From CALJTV01 sp034435835 (GTDB lineage: Bacteria; Chloroflexota; Dehalococcoidia; GIF9; UBA5629), in NCBI GenBank assembly GCA_034435835.1, contig DAOTWF010000023.1:1-13615 (forward strand): a DNA stretch of 13,615 nt, read 5' to 3'. Each line of letters opens with the position of its first letter. The stretch's first letter is position 1. Position numbers and translations under genes: made by a program. A model generated the notes under the pieces. The model saw only the letters and a program-made list of their open reading frames with translations, had not been told where the DNA came from and made no database searches. Positions 13,543-13,615 of this stretch are shown in pieces.

Positions 13543-13614
13543 TGGCAGCGGCTGGATTTGAACCAGCGACCAAGGGCTTATGAGTCCCCTGCTCTTCCGC
13601 TGAGCTACGCTGCC
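13543..13614 (-). tRNA. elongator tRNA-Met (anticodon CAT)
   Basis: On the minus strand the acceptor GGCAGCG pairs fully with CGCTGCC, followed by discriminator A at 13543. The D stem is GCTC/GAGC, the anticodon loop CTCATAA, and the T arm GCTGG-TTCAAAT-CCAGC. The loop and the G1-C72 acceptor pair fit elongator Met; an Ile2 tRNA with modified CAT is the alternative. The stem base beside the loop is an A-G mismatch (31/39). CCA is not encoded. The promoter lies beyond the right edge. Confidence 0.9.
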
Positions 13615-13615
13615 C

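Noticed and set aside
1..13614. Genomic island bounded by tRNA attachment sites
   Set aside because: No integrase and no direct repeat beyond the T-loop sequence shared by all tRNAs; gene content looks chromosomal.

Overview
The window reads as bacterial chromosome of about 50% GC. All protein genes lie on the + strand, between two tRNA genes on the - strand: tRNA-Val(CAC), cut by the left edge, and elongator tRNA-Met(CAT) at the right edge. An STT3-type oligosaccharyltransferase, a five-gene Dpp/Opp-type ABC transporter and a run of small lipoprotein, Ig-like and FN3 envelope proteins suggest a Chloroflexota bacterium, probably class Dehalococcoidia. That placement is from protein style only; no phylogeny was run.

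Region 1 (1-6064): the tRNA-Val promoter and a strong extended -10 promoter fire in opposite directions from about 80-250. The latter starts an operon of two permeases, a substrate-binding lipoprotein and two ATPases, a complete peptide/nickel-class importer whose substrate cannot be read from sequence. The first ATPase start has no Shine-Dalgarno of its own and is overlapped by a possible 18-codon leader ORF. Region 2 (6065-6675): two small hairpins and an AhpD/carboxymuconolactone decarboxylase-like protein with the intact Glu/Cys/Cys/His relay.

Region 3 (6676-9000): an STT3-family oligosaccharyltransferase with its own promoter and the recognisable catalytic motifs (Asp47, TDHH, TILE, WWDYG). 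Region 4 (9001-13532): six genes for exported or membrane-associated proteins and small cytosolic proteins. They are a secreted lamin-tail-domain protein, a double zinc ribbon/W-Q-P repeat/TM/FN3 protein, a small lipoprotein gene broken by one in-frame TGA, a Cys-rich small protein coupled to it, an Ig/FN3/FxLyD-like lipoprotein, and a small membrane-anchored protein. Several of these genes have good -10 boxes within about 0-25 bases of the ATG and no Shine-Dalgarno, suggesting leaderless or short-leader mRNAs.

The most interesting points are the TGA-interrupted lipoprotein gene, which keeps frame on both sides, ends in a 4-base overlap with the next gene and carries a SECIS-like hairpin at the right distance; the pairing of a bacterial oligosaccharyltransferase with sequon-containing envelope proteins; and the zinc ribbon/FN3 membrane protein. 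No mobile element, CRISPR array or phage gene was seen.
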